Source: Calditrichota bacterium
GTDB lineage: Bacteria; Zhuqueibacterota; Zhuqueibacteria; Zhuqueibacterales; Geothermadaptataceae
Assembly (NCBI GenBank): GCA_008501765.1
Contig: QQUE01000002.1
Span: 556,336-620,335, forward strand
Length of the DNA: 64,000 nt
Direction: 5' to 3'
How positions within the stretch are numbered: the stretch's first letter is position 1; every line of letters begins with the position of its first letter. Under the pieces are notes generated by a model. That model was given only the letters and a program-made list of their open reading frames with translations, ran no database searches and was not told the origin of the DNA. This document shows, piece after piece, positions 55,414 through 63,880 of the stretch. The position numbers and the translations under genes were made by a program.

Positions 55414-56115
55414 TTAGATGTTAAAAGATAGAGATTTTCCTAAAGATATACTTTGATTGTCGGCCATTGTTTGATAAACCAAAACTTCAACTCCCGTGTT
55501 TTTTGCTTCTGATAAAAGCTCGGCATAACGCGGATCGATTTGAACGGCTGCCTGAAAATTAGTGGCATCCTGCCGGTTCACAAGAAATAACATTGTTCCA
55601 CCGTGTCCTGCTTCGACAACTGTCATCAATTCTTGCAGATGTTTTTGCCCGCGTGTCGTAACAGCATCCGGAAATTTCGCAATACCATCTTCCACCAGCG
55701 ATACATTTTTTACTTCAACATATTTTTTCGCCCCATCTGCCATGGTGATTAAAAAATCAATACGGCTTTTTTCTCCATATTTTACTTCACGCTGCAATGT
55801 AATATTATCCACTAATTCCGGCACTTTTTTTTGAATTAGCGCTTCTTCAACAATTCGATTGGTTCGCATTGTATTTATGCCAACCCAATTATCATCTGCC
55901 AACTTTGTTAATTCCCAGGTAAACTTCAGTTTCCGTTTAGGATTTGCAGCCGGCGCGACGAATACCGTTGATCCCGGATCGGCGCAGCCTGTCATTCGGC
56001 CAGAATTGGGGCAATGAGCAATCACAATCTCTCCGTTATCTAGCTCAATATCAGCCAGGAACCTCTTGTATCGGCGAATAAGTTTGCCCTGAATCAGCGG
56101 TGGATCAAAAATCAT
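55414..56115 (-). CDS. sfsA: SfsA-family nuclease-like protein
   Basis: 233 residues. Typical SfsA pattern: KLIRRYKRFLADIELDNGE at the N terminus, AHCPNSGRMTGCADPG, NTMRTNRIVEEAL and the PD-(D/E)XK-like core IDFLITMADGAKKYVEVKNVSL. E. coli SfsA (sugar fermentation stimulation protein) binds DNA, and the fold is nuclease-like; the biological role is not settled. It lies 18 bases upstream of the CPXCG gene and 167 bases from the GalT-like gene. Normal length for the family. Confidence 0.92.
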   Translation of the reverse strand: MIFDPPLIQGKLIRRYKRFLADIELDNGEIVIAHCPNSGRMTGCADPGSTVFVAPAANPKRKLKFTWELTKLADDNWVGINTMRTNRIVEEALIQKKVPELVDNITLQREVKYGEKSRIDFLITMADGAKKYVEVKNVSLVEDGIAKFPDAVTTRGQKHLQELMTVVEAGHGGTMLFLVNRQDATNFQAAVQIDPRYAELLSEAKNTGVEVLVYQTMADNQSISLGKSLSFNI

Positions 56116-56282
56116 TTTCTATTTTCGGTATAAATGCAGTGCGGTTTATCGAATCAGAATAAAATGTTTGCGTCATCGGTCTCAATATCATTATGAAAGA
56201 TACTTAATTAAATCAAGTTAAATATCCTTAATCGCTTTGTCATTGACACATTTCTACTGAATCGGGTTTTTGAAGATAGGGT

Positions 56283-57299
56283 TTACTGCTGCAAAAGGCG
56301 GGTCACTTTTTCCGGTGAAACGAAGTTAATCGGGAAGCCGACATCCTCGTTTAAATTATTCTTGAACTTCAATGTAGGCAATATTTCAAGGTGCCAATGA
56401 TAATCATTAGTCAGTGTTTTCCAGTACCCTCTTCTTTTTGCTGATTCCAGATTTGGAGCGCTGTTTATTAAAATTTCATAAGCATTTTGGCCGGTAACTG
56501 TTTTAAATCTGTTCAAAACATCTTTCAAAATTTCAGCCAGCTGGTTGAGTTTTTCATTTTTCTCAAAAAATGGCTCGTGATCTTTTGGCAAAATCATCAT
56601 ATGAAAAGGAACAGTGGCTGCAAATGGCGAGATTGCAACAAACGCATCATTTTCAGTAATCAGGCGCTCTTCGCTGTCTTGTTCCTGATAAATTATATCA
56701 CAAAACAAGCACCGCTCTTTATATTTGAAGTGACGCAGACAACTTTCGAGTTTCAGTCGTATTCCTAATGGTGTAATCGGGGTGGCAACAATGTGTGAGA
56801 TCGCACGATTCCCGGAAATAGAATTAAAGCCATATTGTTTTTTATGCACCATAATATATCGGAACCGGTCATCTTTTTTCAGGTCGAGAATCCGTGCACT
56901 GTAAGCCGTCAATAATTTAGTCAGATGTGCCACATCAAATGCTTCGAAGGGGATTCCCGGTTCCCGCGATTCAATGACGATCTCGTGGGCACCAACACCA
57001 TCACACACATCATACAATCCTTTTCCGCGATTATTCAAAGCCCCGTGTATCTGCAGTACGGGGTGCTGCCCGGCAACAACTTTGAGAAGCCAGGATTTCT
57101 CATCTGTTGCACCTTCCTCCATAATCCGCAAAATCTCATCGCCGGCCCCGTATTGCTCCAGAATAATTTTTTTTTCAACCTGAACGGATGCATTATCTAT
57201 CGGTTGCAGCAATTCTTCCAGTTTGCCGGTGTTGTGAATTACTACCGTCCAACTGCCGCTTATTGGATCCCGGCGTAACTCATTTTTCTCAATCTGCAT
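56283..57299 (-). CDS. GalT-like (HIT superfamily) protein with altered active site
   Basis: 338 residues resembling galactose-1-phosphate uridylyltransferase from end to end: ELRRDPISGSWTVV start, HEIVIESREP, CLFCDIIYQE (second zinc site), SPFAATVPFHMMILPK and HWHLEILPTL near residues 301-308. In canonical GalT the nucleophile lies in HPHxQ; here the corresponding place reads RAISHIVATP (residues 165-174), so both histidines and the glutamine are replaced and only one shifted His169 is left. The first zinc site is also missing. So it is probably a nucleotidyltransferase or phosphorylase relative with other chemistry, or inactive. An AGGCGG precedes the ATG. GalT itself is unlikely. Confidence 0.72.
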   Translation of the reverse strand: MQIEKNELRRDPISGSWTVVIHNTGKLEELLQPIDNASVQVEKKIILEQYGAGDEILRIMEEGATDEKSWLLKVVAGQHPVLQIHGALNNRGKGLYDVCDGVGAHEIVIESREPGIPFEAFDVAHLTKLLTAYSARILDLKKDDRFRYIMVHKKQYGFNSISGNRAISHIVATPITPLGIRLKLESCLRHFKYKERCLFCDIIYQEQDSEERLITENDAFVAISPFAATVPFHMMILPKDHEPFFEKNEKLNQLAEILKDVLNRFKTVTGQNAYEILINSAPNLESAKRRGYWKTLTNDYHWHLEILPTLKFKNNLNEDVGFPINFVSPEKVTRLLQQ

Positions 57300-57322
57300 A
57301 AAAACCGCCTGTTTTTACTTTG

Positions 57323-58630
57323 TCATTCCTGAATTTGTGCCGGTTTATTTATTTGAACCCGAATTTGTCCGATTCGATTCCGGTCAACGCTCTCAACAAC
57401 AAATTTATAATCTTCATATTCAACAACCTGATCTTTTTCGGGGACCGCGCCTGTCAGGCTAAATATAAAACCGCCGAGGCTTTCAAAATCATCATCGGTT
57501 GGCAACTCAATCTCGAGTTCCTTATTAAGGTCGTGAATATCTATTTTAGCGTTTACAACCACTGTGTTTTCATTTATTTTGCGAATTAATGGCGGTTCGT
57601 GATCATATTCATCCTGAATTTCCCCGACTATTTCTTCTAGAATATCTTCGAGAGTGACGAGGCCGGCCGTTCCCCCATATTCGTCGACAACGATTGCCAT
57701 GTGCAATTGTTCACGTTGAAATTCGCGCAACAAATCATCGATCATTTTATATTCCGGTACAAATATCAATGGACGTGCCAGTTGGGAAAATTCAATCTTT
57801 TCGTTTTTCTTTTGCAGGAATGGCAGTAAATCCTTGGCGTGCAAAACCCCCAAAACTTTATCAATCGAATTGTCAAAAATTGGAATACGTGTATGCCCCT
57901 TCCGCTTTATCAGCTGTGTGAGTTGTTCCAGCGTCGTGTTTTTTTCAACGGCGACAATATCGATCCGGGGTATCATGATTTCTTTGACTTGTGTATCACG
58001 AAATTCAAAAATTGAGCTTATCATTTCCCGTTCTTCTTTTTCAAGCGTCCCCTTTTCTTCTCCGATTTCAACAAGAGTCAACAGCTCTTCCTTGCGAAAT
58101 GGCGTATTGCCGCCATTTAAGCCCGTAATTTTTTTGAACAAAGTGGTAAACGAATCCAAAATATATGTCAGAGGGCGAATCAAGTTGATATATACCGAGA
58201 TTGGGCCAGAGACAACACTCGCAAATCGAAGTGGATTTTTAACAGCGATTAATTTGGGTAACAACTCACTCAAAATTAATAAAATCAAAGTTACGGCAAT
58301 GACTTCGATCGCCAGGGTAATCGTCTCGTTTATTTGATAGGTTTGGGCAACCGAAGAAGCTATCAGCGCTGCGATTGTTGCGGCCGCCAGATTAGCAATC
58401 GTATTTCCAATTAAAATGGCGATCAGTATTTCCTGGATTCGCTCATTTAATTTTAAAAGACGGCTGTATTTCTTTTTCTGATCGACATCGAGTTCGGATC
58501 GTTTGAGTTGTGAGATGGTAAGAAAAGCGGTTTCAGATCCTGAAAAAAGGGCTGAGAAAAGGCAACACAATGTAAAGATTGCTAAATCAAAAATTAATTG
58601 GTCAGATTCCAAGCGATTAATGTGCTCCAC
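57323..58630 (-). CDS. CorC/HlyC-type CNNM-CBS membrane protein
   Basis: 435 residues. Residues 10-195 form a DUF21/CNNM membrane domain with about four helices (LFSGSETAFLTISQLKR is the family start). Two CBS domains follow (about 205-325, IMIPRIDIVAVEKN and FVPEYKMIDDLLREFQ) and a C-terminal CorC_HlyC domain, with YGGTAGLVTLEDILEEIVGEIQDEYD between. The family is linked to magnesium and cobalt efflux and was called hemolysin C. Start GTG 58630. It lies 24 bases after the YbeY gene in the widespread order PhoH-PgpH-YbeY-CorC, so it belongs to that operon. Confidence 0.92.
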   Translation of the reverse strand: MEHINRLESDQLIFDLAIFTLCCLFSALFSGSETAFLTISQLKRSELDVDQKKKYSRLLKLNERIQEILIAILIGNTIANLAAATIAALIASSVAQTYQINETITLAIEVIAVTLILLILSELLPKLIAVKNPLRFASVVSGPISVYINLIRPLTYILDSFTTLFKKITGLNGGNTPFRKEELLTLVEIGEEKGTLEKEEREMISSIFEFRDTQVKEIMIPRIDIVAVEKNTTLEQLTQLIKRKGHTRIPIFDNSIDKVLGVLHAKDLLPFLQKKNEKIEFSQLARPLIFVPEYKMIDDLLREFQREQLHMAIVVDEYGGTAGLVTLEDILEEIVGEIQDEYDHEPPLIRKINENTVVVNAKIDIHDLNKELEIELPTDDDFESLGGFIFSLTGAVPEKDQVVEYEDYKFVVESVDRNRIGQIRVQINKPAQIQE

Positions 58631-58654
58631 TTTTGTTCAAATTATATTTTTTTA

Positions 58655-59080
58655 TCAAATCTGTTCCGTATCTTGAGCAAGAAATTTATTTTCCAACAGG
58701 TGCATTTCCTGGCGGTCTTCCGGGCTTGCATCATCGAAACCCACAAAATGCAGCATTCCGTGTACAACCAAGCGAGCTAACTCCTCATCGACAGGACAAG
58801 AAAATTTTTGTGCATTGAGTTCAGCAACATCCGGGCATATGTAGATATCGCCGATTTCTTTTCCCTGCGGCCCCGGTCCTAAATTAAAAGTAATCACATC
58901 TGTATCCGAATTCTTTTGTAGATATTTCTTATGCAGCGCTGTCATCGAGTCATTATCCACAAAATTGATTGAAACAATACATCTGTTTTTTTTATAATTA
59001 TCCCAAACTTTTTGGGCGAGAATTCTTAAATATTTACGATTCAGATGTTTCCGTCGGCTGTGATTGAATGTTTTTATCAT
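58655..59080 (-). CDS. ybeY: Endoribonuclease YbeY
   Basis: 141 residues. Zinc-dependent single-strand endoribonuclease that matures the 3' end of 16S rRNA and takes part in ribosome quality control. The family core is TDVITF, EIGDIYIC and RLVVHGMLHFVGFDD. In the zinc-binding HGxLHxxGxDH motif the third histidine is an Asp here (H107, H111, D117), as also seen in some Bacteroidota YbeY. Its start overlaps the PgpH-type gene by 47 bases, so expression is coupled. Position between 7TM-HD and CorC-like genes matches many genomes. Confidence 0.93.
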   Translation of the reverse strand: MIKTFNHSRRKHLNRKYLRILAQKVWDNYKKNRCIVSINFVDNDSMTALHKKYLQKNSDTDVITFNLGPGPQGKEIGDIYICPDVAELNAQKFSCPVDEELARLVVHGMLHFVGFDDASPEDRQEMHLLENKFLAQDTEQI

Positions 59081-61469
59081 TATTCTGTTCGTTTTTCTTT
59101 AATGGAACAGCTTCCTTTTTCTTTGATTTTACTCCATTTTCAGAGTTTCCATTTTTCGTGGATTTCAAGGATTCCGCACCCTTGTCCTCGCGCTCAACCC
59201 TCAGGTCATTTTCTTTGTTCCCAACCTTTTCCTGATCGGGGTACTCAATCCGACCGTGGAATATACCTGTTAGGATTTGGACGAACGCCTCTTTGATCTG
59301 GTTTAACTCCCGCAGCGTGAGTGGCGATTCATCGAGCTCACAATTATTAAACCGGTCATCGATAATATTGCTGACCAGGTTTCGCAAACGACTGACCGTG
59401 GGATCCTTTAATGTCCGCGATGCTGCTTCTACGGCATCTGCAAGCATAACGATGCCTGTTTCCTTGGTTTGCGGTTTCGGCCCGGGATAACGAAAATCAA
59501 TTTTATTAACTTCTTTACCGTCACTTTTTTCCAGCGCTTTGCTATAAAAATAAGTAACCAGATTTGTGCCGTGATGCTCAGGTATAAACACCTGGATTTC
59601 CTTTGGCAATCCCTGTTCTTGCGCAATTTCAAGGCCTCGTTTAACATGGCTGACGAGAATTAAAACGCTCATGTTGGGCGAAAGCTTCTCATGCGGATTT
59701 CGCCCACCTTTTTGATTTTCAACAAAATACTCCGGTTTATCCATTTTGCCGATATCATGGTAATAAGCCCCAACACGTGCTAATAATGAATTGGCACCGA
59801 TCGCTTCAGCCGCGGCCTCGGAAAGGGAGCCAACAAGAATACTGTGATGGTAAGAGCCGGGGGCTCGCAAGGCTAATTTACGCAATATGGGTTTATTTAA
59901 ATCTGAAAGCTCAAGCAGCGTTGCGTCTGTTGTCATATCGAAAATATATTCGAAAACCACACTAAGCCCGTACGTCAAAATTGGGATTAAAAATCCATTC
60001 ATCATGCCGAGAAGCAGGTTTCGGGAGAGGGCTTCGAAGGAAGAATAACGCAGCAACTCCAAGGCACTAATTGCAATTATGTACCCCATCGTTATCCAGA
60101 TAATGGATTTAAAAAGCCACGAACGGGAACGCACTTTTTTCACCGACAAAATGCTCATCGTGCCCACAGACAGGGTCATAAAAGTTGTCGAGAAAGCATT
60201 GCCCTGTAAACCACCCAGCAATATCGCCAATGTGACCGTTCCCATAAATGCCAATGAAGGATTAAAGAAAATTGTTAATATCATTGGTGTGATTGCCAGT
60301 GGAATGAGATATTCGGATAAATAAAATTCACCAACTTGATAGGAGCTGAAAACTACCAGCAGGATAGAAATAAACACCATTAGCACCAATTTGGGATCGG
60401 CCAATATTCGAGGCTCGGCCATAAACAAATAAATGAGCAGAAAAAATACAGCAGCGCTGATGAGAATCAGTTTGCCGGACATCGGTCGCAAAAACGCCCA
60501 ACTGCTATCGGCCACCTCACGGCGCACTTTCTCTTCGGCCAATGAATTTAATTTCTGAATATGCTCTTCGGTAATTCTTTCGTTGGATCCAATGATTTTT
60601 TCTTTTTCGAGAACTGTTCCCTTCGCCCTGGGGACCCTGGAAATGGCCTGTTTTATTCGCTTATTTGTTTCGATTGCATCGTAAAAGATATTAGGCTGCA
60701 CTATCGCGTGTAAAATATCATACCCGGCATGATAACTCACCTCATCCGCAAACTGCCCTTTCAGTTTCGCAAGAATTTCATCATTTAGAGTTTTAATATT
60801 TTTAAAATACGCCATCTGCACCATTTCCACTTCCGAGCCTTTTTTCAGGGCAAGTTGGGCAGGGTTGTTGGGTAAATCTTCCGGGGCAACATTCAGGACA
60901 CCGATTGCAGCAATATCTCTTAATACAACTATCAATTTTTCCGTAAATCGGTCAAAAGTTAAACCATCTTCTTTTGGTTTCTCTTTTGTATTAAACTGCG
61001 TTATCAAAAATCCAAAGATTTCGATTGAGGTATTGATATTATTATTTGCGAAAACTTCGACGAGTTGAAAGTGTTTCGTCGAATCGGGTATATCCGATTT
61101 AATTATGCCATCAATATCCTTTAAAATTAATTTTAGTTGTGCTTCAGTTGCAAGAACAACACTATCAGAACGTGAAAAATAGGGCAAAATATTTTTTTGT
61201 GCATTTTCTTTATCCTGGTTATATTCTTCTTCCGACTTATTGATCGAAAATGTAAATGGGGCAACTATGGGTTCGCCAATGTTTATTTCCCCGATTTTCA
61301 GATTGGAATACTCGAACGATTTGCCGCGAGGAAACAGGAGTAGCACCAAAAAAATGAAGGAAAAAACGGTGATGAACTGCCATAAATAATTGCGATAAAA
61401 TTCTGTAATTTTTTGGTTTACTACATTTCTCATGCTATTTCGATTCTTGCCAATTTTCAAATCAGCCAT
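59034..61469 (-). CDS. 7TM-HD protein, c-di-AMP phosphodiesterase-like (PgpH/YqfF type)
   Basis: 811 residues. One N-terminal helix (about 31-47), an extracytoplasmic 7TMR-HDED domain (about 60-325), seven membrane helices (about 335-520) and a cytoplasmic HD domain (about 530-735), with HHSILVGSLSEAAAEAIGAN and YYHDIGKMDKPEYF as the metal-binding HD motif. PgpH-type members cleave cyclic di-AMP. The last 65 residues are Lys/Glu/Asn-rich and disordered. It lies 11 bases after phoH and overlaps ybeY, the order found in Firmicutes and FCB genomes. Whether this lineage makes c-di-AMP is not shown here. Confidence 0.9.
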   Translation of the reverse strand: MADLKIGKNRNSMRNVVNQKITEFYRNYLWQFITVFSFIFLVLLLFPRGKSFEYSNLKIGEINIGEPIVAPFTFSINKSEEEYNQDKENAQKNILPYFSRSDSVVLATEAQLKLILKDIDGIIKSDIPDSTKHFQLVEVFANNNINTSIEIFGFLITQFNTKEKPKEDGLTFDRFTEKLIVVLRDIAAIGVLNVAPEDLPNNPAQLALKKGSEVEMVQMAYFKNIKTLNDEILAKLKGQFADEVSYHAGYDILHAIVQPNIFYDAIETNKRIKQAISRVPRAKGTVLEKEKIIGSNERITEEHIQKLNSLAEEKVRREVADSSWAFLRPMSGKLILISAAVFFLLIYLFMAEPRILADPKLVLMVFISILLVVFSSYQVGEFYLSEYLIPLAITPMILTIFFNPSLAFMGTVTLAILLGGLQGNAFSTTFMTLSVGTMSILSVKKVRSRSWLFKSIIWITMGYIIAISALELLRYSSFEALSRNLLLGMMNGFLIPILTYGLSVVFEYIFDMTTDATLLELSDLNKPILRKLALRAPGSYHHSILVGSLSEAAAEAIGANSLLARVGAYYHDIGKMDKPEYFVENQKGGRNPHEKLSPNMSVLILVSHVKRGLEIAQEQGLPKEIQVFIPEHHGTNLVTYFYSKALEKSDGKEVNKIDFRYPGPKPQTKETGIVMLADAVEAASRTLKDPTVSRLRNLVSNIIDDRFNNCELDESPLTLRELNQIKEAFVQILTGIFHGRIEYPDQEKVGNKENDLRVEREDKGAESLKSTKNGNSENGVKSKKKEAVPLKKNEQNNDKNIQSQPTETSES

Positions 61470-61480
61470 TTTCCTGTATC

Positions 61481-62449
61481 CTATGATTGATTAAACGCAT
61501 CATACGCTTTTATAATTTCTCTTACAAGTCTATGCCGCACAACATCTTGATCATTTAAATATACAAAATCGACTCCGGGTACATCTTTTAAAACGGATTG
61601 TACCTGAATGAGGCCGGAATCCAGATTTTTACCCAAATCTATTTGCGTAATATCCCCCGTAACAATTGCTTTTGAATTGATTCCAAGCCGTGTCAGCAAC
61701 ATTTTCATTTGCCCTGGTGTTGTATTTTGCGCTTCATCGAGTATAAGAAAAGCATCATTTAATGTACGCCCACGCATGAAAGCCAGGGGGACGACTTCGA
61801 TAACCCGTGTTTGAATATATTTTTGTAATTTATCCTGTGGTATCATATCACCCAATGCGTCATACAATGGGCGTAAATAAGGATCAACTTTTTCCAGCAT
61901 ATCTCCGGGAAGATAACCAAGGTTTTCACCAGCTTCAACTGCCGGCCTTGTTAAAATAATTCGCGATACAAATCGATCTCGTAAATGAGCAACTGCAAGG
62001 GCAACCGCGAGGTAAGTTTTACCCGTCCCGGCGGGCCCAATTGAAAAAACCAAATCATTATTATTGACCTTCTCAACGTATTCTGTTTGCCCGATAGTTT
62101 TCGGTTTGATTGCGGCATCTTTTGTGTAAATAATGGCTGACCAATCTTTCTGCCCTTCGGCTGCATCGACATATGGAGCATCTCGCCGAATGACTGAAAT
62201 AACAGCATCGATATCGTTTTCATGCAGTTCATTATGTTTGTTAAAAAGGAGGATCAGCTCAGTAAAAACCTTTTCGACCAAATCCAGTTCGAACTTCTCA
62301 CCTTTTAAGATAATATAATGTCCGCGTACTGTAATATTGCATAAAAAATAAGACGAAATTTTTTTGATATTTTTGTCATTGGTACCCAAAAACCGTGTGT
62401 AGTCTAAGCCAGAGATTTCAATTCGTCTTTCAGCAAGGGTGTTTGGCAC
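61481..62449 (-). CDS. phoH: PhoH-family ATPase (YbeZ-like)
   Basis: 322 residues. An N-terminal RNA-binding-like part (residues 10-110, KH-like pattern VRGHYIILKGEKFEL) precedes a P-loop domain with Walker A GPAGTGKT (138-145) and Walker B AFLILDEAQNTT near 235. PhoH/YbeZ interacts with YbeY in ribosome and RNA maturation, and ybeY is two genes downstream. The start is GTG 62449 behind GGAG with a five-base spacer; an overlapping ATG two bases earlier is out of frame. First gene of the operon, directly preceded by a terminator hairpin. Confidence 0.93.
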   Translation of the reverse strand: MPNTLAERRIEISGLDYTRFLGTNDKNIKKISSYFLCNITVRGHYIILKGEKFELDLVEKVFTELILLFNKHNELHENDIDAVISVIRRDAPYVDAAEGQKDWSAIIYTKDAAIKPKTIGQTEYVEKVNNNDLVFSIGPAGTGKTYLAVALAVAHLRDRFVSRIILTRPAVEAGENLGYLPGDMLEKVDPYLRPLYDALGDMIPQDKLQKYIQTRVIEVVPLAFMRGRTLNDAFLILDEAQNTTPGQMKMLLTRLGINSKAIVTGDITQIDLGKNLDSGLIQVQSVLKDVPGVDFVYLNDQDVVRHRLVREIIKAYDAFNQS

Positions 62450-62460
62450 ATTTACTCCTT

Positions 62461-62505
62461 AAAAAAAAAAGCTCATTGCCATGAAATTTCTCATGCAAGA
62501 GCTTT
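62461..62505 (-). terminator. Terminator-like hairpin directly before phoH
   Basis: On the minus strand AAAGCTC...GAGCTTT (62499-62505 with 62468-62474), with an inner CATGA/TCATG helix, is followed by ten T (62470-62461) and immediately by the phoH Shine-Dalgarno AAGGAG. It lies downstream of another terminator. It could shield phoH from the LysM transcript or act in the phoH leader. Confidence 0.7.
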
Positions 62506-62516
62506 GGTATTATACT

Positions 62517-62559
62517 AAAAAAATAGAAAACTCGAGCTATCAAAATGCAGCCCGAGTTT
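62517..62559 (-). terminator. Intrinsic terminator of the LysM gene
   Basis: An 11-bp stem with one G-T pair (62549-62559 with 62528-62538), about 10-base loop, then seven T with an A/C interruption in the minus direction. It starts 12 bases after the LysM stop. Confidence 0.75.
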
Positions 62560-62570
62560 CAATTCAAAAC

Positions 62571-63404
62571 TTATTCAGGCAGTTTCAAAACCTGGTATGG
62601 ATAGATCATATTTGGATCATCACCAACGACATTTTTATTCTGCTCATAAAGCTGTGTCCATTTTGTCGGATCACCAAAAACATCTTCATTACCGGCTATT
62701 TTGTAAAGGAAATCGCCTTTTTTCACGAGATATTCACTTGGGCCGACACCACGTTGAATTTTAAAAATCTGCTCAGGGAAAATCATGTCAGGATTTTTAA
62801 TTTGATCACGGTTGTATGAATAGATTCTTACCCACTGGAATGGATCGCCATAAATATCCCCTTTTTTGGCAATTTTCCAGAGATAGTCGCCACCAACAAC
62901 GGTGTATTCATCATACATGGCTTCAGGCATGCTATCACGCAAACGTGCAATTTTACCTTCAATCGAGGCAACTTTATTTTGTGAGTCAGTTAACGCATAT
63001 ACCTTATTATCTTTCAGGGCATTAAGTGTTTCTTCAGCAGCATCAATTTCTTTCCGGCGCTTGAAGAGTTCCTCTGGTGAAAGAGATGCCAAACCATCAA
63101 CTTCAGCTTCGACAGCCGCGAGTTCTGCATTGTACGCATCGACAGCGTCTTTACCACCAACAAGATTGTATACTTCGTCCCAAAGATTATTAACCTGTCC
63201 GTCAAGACCGGCCATTTCTTCTTTTGTCGTGCTTGTTTCATCTTCGCACTTTGTAATCGCGGCCTTTGCATCCACTTCCCGTTGTTGCCATTCTGCAAGT
63301 TGAGCTTTATACTCATCCATTGTCATTTCTTGATCCTGGGCAACAGCAGAAGTAGCTAATGAAAAGGCGAAGATTCCTGCGAAGAGAATCTTTGTAAATT
63401 TCAT
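62571..63404 (-). CDS. Exported coiled-coil protein with two LysM domains
   Basis: 277 residues. A signal peptide ends near residue 22 (ATSAVAQ). Residues 25-165 form a charged coiled coil (AELAAVEAEVDGL, RKEIDAAEETLNALKD) and the C-terminal part has two LysM modules: YTVVGGDYLWKIAKKGDIYGDPFQW and YLVKKGDFLYKIAGNEDVFGDPTKW, each with a closing strand. LysM binds peptidoglycan, so it is probably a periplasmic cell-wall-associated protein. A strong AAGGAG precedes the ATG. It follows the small lipoprotein by 42 bases and shares its terminators. Function unknown. Confidence 0.85.
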   Translation of the reverse strand: MKFTKILFAGIFAFSLATSAVAQDQEMTMDEYKAQLAEWQQREVDAKAAITKCEDETSTTKEEMAGLDGQVNNLWDEVYNLVGGKDAVDAYNAELAAVEAEVDGLASLSPEELFKRRKEIDAAEETLNALKDNKVYALTDSQNKVASIEGKIARLRDSMPEAMYDEYTVVGGDYLWKIAKKGDIYGDPFQWVRIYSYNRDQIKNPDMIFPEQIFKIQRGVGPSEYLVKKGDFLYKIAGNEDVFGDPTKWTQLYEQNKNVVGDDPNMIYPYQVLKLPE

Positions 63405-63446
63405 GCCTAGCTCCTTAAACCTTTTTACGCTTTAATTAATCATTAA

Positions 63447-63716
63447 CTACATACCTAACCGACTTTTAACAGTTGCCATCTCATCTTGGGCTTTCTGGAG
63501 ATCGCGCTTTTTCTGCTCCAGTTGGTCGGATGCACTAGCTTTTCCACTTTCACATTGCTGTAATTTTTGCTCCGCTGAAAGAGCTGCTTGCTTAGTTTCT
63601 TCGAGAAGTTGTAGCTGCTCGGCGTTTGGACCGCCTCCACAACCTGCGAGTACCATTGACACAGCAAAACCCGCTGCGAGCACCCATTTTGATACTTTTT
63701 TGGGTGTCATTTGCAT
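63447..63716 (-). CDS. Small coiled-coil lipoprotein (Lpp-like)
   Basis: 89 residues. Signal peptide with lipobox VLAGC (Cys near residue 25, followed by GGGPNAEQ), then an alanine/glutamine-rich coiled coil (EETKQAALSAEQKLQQCE, QLEQKKRDLQKAQDEMATV). This is the shape of Braun-type lipoproteins, but it has no C-terminal lysine for covalent peptidoglycan linkage (it ends SRLGM). ATG 63716 is chosen with GGAGG ten bases upstream; the upstream in-frame extension lacks a signal peptide. It leads the LysM-protein operon. Probably a periplasmic anchor. Confidence 0.8.
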   Translation of the reverse strand: MQMTPKKVSKWVLAAGFAVSMVLAGCGGGPNAEQLQLLEETKQAALSAEQKLQQCESGKASASDQLEQKKRDLQKAQDEMATVKSRLGM

Positions 63717-63880
63717 AATAGTTACACCTCCTTCCGGTTCTTCTTCACAAAATCTATTATTTTTTTTGTATACAAGGTGAAGATTTTTTTCTAACAGATG
63801 CGGTTGTTTTTTATAGACTAACGTCAAAGAAATTTGCGATATTATAATGATTAATTAACTCTTTGTCAAGCAAAAACTTA

